The notes below the pieces were generated by a model. The model searched no databases. It saw only the letters and a list, made by a program, of their open reading frames with translations, and had not been told where the DNA came from. Both the position numbers and the translations under genes were made by a program. From Candidatus Omnitrophota bacterium (GTDB taxonomy: Bacteria > Omnitrophota > Gorgyraeia > Gorgyraeales > Gorgyraeaceae), in assembly GCA_026387215.1 (NCBI GenBank), contig JAPLMC010000036.1, forward strand, positions 1 through 30,824: a DNA stretch of 30,824 nt, in the 5' to 3' direction. This document shows positions 29,561 through 30,824 of this stretch, one piece after another; positions within the stretch are counted from its first letter, which is position 1, and each line of letters starts with the position of its first letter.

Positions 29561-30824
29561 CTACGTAATGCTCCAATAAACACCTTTGCCTTTCTTTTGT
29601 TTAGCATCTAATGTCTTTATTTTTTTTCTCTTTTTAGCTTCTTTTATAAAATTTCGAACTGTCCCGTCTGACACACCGATAGACTCCTTTGCCTTTTCTA
29701 CAATGTCTTTTTGAGAAATACCATCTTGGCTACTTGCTTTTACAATGTCTACTATTTTATTAATCGCAGACTCTTTTTTATCGGCTGCCGAACATTCGTA
29801 ATAGAGATTATTGTTTAGCTTGATTTTTAATGGTCTAGGATTTGCTGCATTTCTTAATTCCCATGTAACTTCTATTGAGTCGCCAGAAGATTTTAAAATA
29901 ATATAAGAGTCTCCCCAATCAAAGATAGTACTAGAACCCCTGAGTACATGACCGCCTTGTTTTTCCCCTTTACCATGATGATGAACTATAATTATACTGA
30001 TTTTATATTTATCAATCAGTTCGTCAAATTTATCAAAAACCTGCTTCATCGCTTGCGTTGAATTCTCCTCTTTATTATGAAATTTGTATAAAGGGTCAAA
30101 CATAACAACTTCATACCCTTTCTCTCTTATCCATTTTTCTAATTGAGAGAAATGGCTTGCGTTAAGGATATCAAAACCTCTTACATTGCAAATTGTAAAA
30201 TTCTCTTTATCTACTTCGCCTATAGATTCAAGCATTAATTTAAGTCGAGCATAAAGTGCATGGCTACTGATTTCTTGTTGGATATACAGAACTTTTGATT
30301 TCTTTATTACTCGTATATTTAAGAAGTCTCTGCCTGTAGCAATACATAAACCTAGATTCATAACAAAATTACTTTTGCCTAATTTGCCCATGCCGCTGAT
30401 AATTGTTTTTGAATCGTAATTTATAATACCATCTCCCCAGATACTTTCTATTTTTTCATCTTTAAAATTATCTATAAAATCTTTTAAAACTACAGGCTGA
30501 CCAAAATCTTTATCTTCATTTAAAATATTACCTTTTTTTAAAAAGCATGCTTCGTCGCAAAATTCCTGCATATAACTTGCTTCACATCCAAATCCTGTAT
30601 AAGCACCTTCATAAGCAGAGTCTACTTTCTTAAATACTTCTGTTTCGCTTAATGGTGGTTTGCATCGCTCTTTATTCAATCTTTGAAGCATTTCTAGTGT
30701 TGCTTCCTTTAAATAACTATTCTTCTTAAATATTATTGCTAATCTATAAAGTATGTTATCTCTGATGCCTTCTAGTATGTCACTTTTTGATATTTTTTTA
30801 ACGCAGGGAGGTAATTTTCCTCTT
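29561..30824 (-). CDS. mobile-element replication protein (PriCT domain plus RepA-like AAA ATPase), 5' end cut by window
   Basis: The frame is open past the ATG at 30691 to the window edge, so the true start is outside. The visible N-terminal part (RDNILYRLAIIFKKNSY, ATLEMLQRLNKERCKPPLSE, TEVFKKVDSAYEG) matches the primase C-terminal helical domain (PriCT). A RepA/AAA_25-type ATPase follows: Walker A ISGMGKLGKSNFVMN, Walker B EVVMFDPLYKF, the SIIIVHHHGKG histidine motif, and LRGSSTIFDWGDS. The C-terminus has a winged helix (ISQKDIVEKAKESIGVSDGT). Such proteins are replicative helicases, often fused to a primase domain, in plasmids, phages and satellites. A primase-polymerase domain probably lies upstream, outside the window. 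Confidence 0.85.
   Translation of the reverse strand, partial: RGKLPPCVKKISKSDILEGIRDNILYRLAIIFKKNSYLKEATLEMLQRLNKERCKPPLSETEVFKKVDSAYEGAYTGFGCEASYMQEFCDEACFLKKGNILNEDKDFGQPVVLKDFIDNFKDEKIESIWGDGIINYDSKTIISGMGKLGKSNFVMNLGLCIATGRDFLNIRVIKKSKVLYIQQEISSHALYARLKLMLESIGEVDKENFTICNVRGFDILNASHFSQLEKWIREKGYEVVMFDPLYKFHNKEENSTQAMKQVFDKFDELIDKYKISIIIVHHHGKGEKQGGHVLRGSSTIFDWGDSYIILKSSGDSIEVTWELRNAANPRPLKIKLNNNLYYECSAADKKESAINKIVDIVKASSQDGISQKDIVEKAKESIGVSDGTVRNFIKEAKKRKKIKTLDAKQKKGKGVYWSIT

Overview
This window is AT-rich bacterial chromosome from an anaerobic, Gram-negative-type bacterium. The evidence is a ferredoxin-linked pyruvate oxidoreductase (porCDA), a complete six-gene Rnf complex, signal peptides and a lipobox protein, sigma70-type promoters with 17-nt spacers, and strong Shine-Dalgarno sites at many starts. 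The style resembles uncultured lineages such as Omnitrophota. That placement is only an impression; no marker gene here decides it.

Layout, left to right. 1-1.8 kb: porC-porD-porA (porA cut by the window edge), read leftward from a clear promoter. 1.8-4.1 kb: dnaX-recR. 4.1-7.3 kb: a decayed stretch, a GNAT acetyltransferase, a PIG-L/LmbE deacetylase that looks split by a frameshift, and small membrane proteins. 7.3-7.5 kb: tRNA-Ser(GCU) flanked on both sides by a two-hairpin repeat. 7.6-11.5 kb: three small secreted proteins, a two-component system whose CusS-like kinase is split in two frames, a previously unlisted 36-aa membrane protein, and a membrane/coiled-coil protein. Two promoters here carry identically spaced 11-bp ATTAAAA repeats and probably form a regulon of the response regulator. 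11.6-14.8 kb: MgtA-type P-type ATPase, tadA and tRNA-Ser(CGA). 14.9-15.3 kb: initiator tRNA interrupted by a 244-nt group I intron, with its own promoter and terminator. 15.4-16.9 kb: eno-ftsB. 17.0-20.1 kb: a compact FtsH-like protease and a lipoprotein, divergent from eno. 20.1-21.0 kb: trxA-purN. 21.1-26.0 kb: rnfCDGEAB. A 55-aa Cys-rich protein is divergent from rnfC, and the two promoters share one -35 region. 26.2-27.5 kb: an MFS exporter. 27.5-30.8 kb: the edge of an integrated mobile element at tRNA-Thr(CGU), with a tyrosine integrase, an excisionase-like HTH protein, an iteron-like region and a PriCT/RepA-type replication ATPase cut by the window edge.

How the genes fit together: Por produces reduced ferredoxin and Rnf couples ferredoxin oxidation to NAD reduction and an ion gradient. 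Enolase sits upstream of pyruvate. The most unusual items are the intron-bearing initiator tRNA, a dispersed two-hairpin repeat that directly follows tRNA 3' ends and recurs in at least seven places, the phased operator pair around the two-component system, and the back-to-back rnf/Cys-rich promoter with a near-leaderless rnfC transcript.
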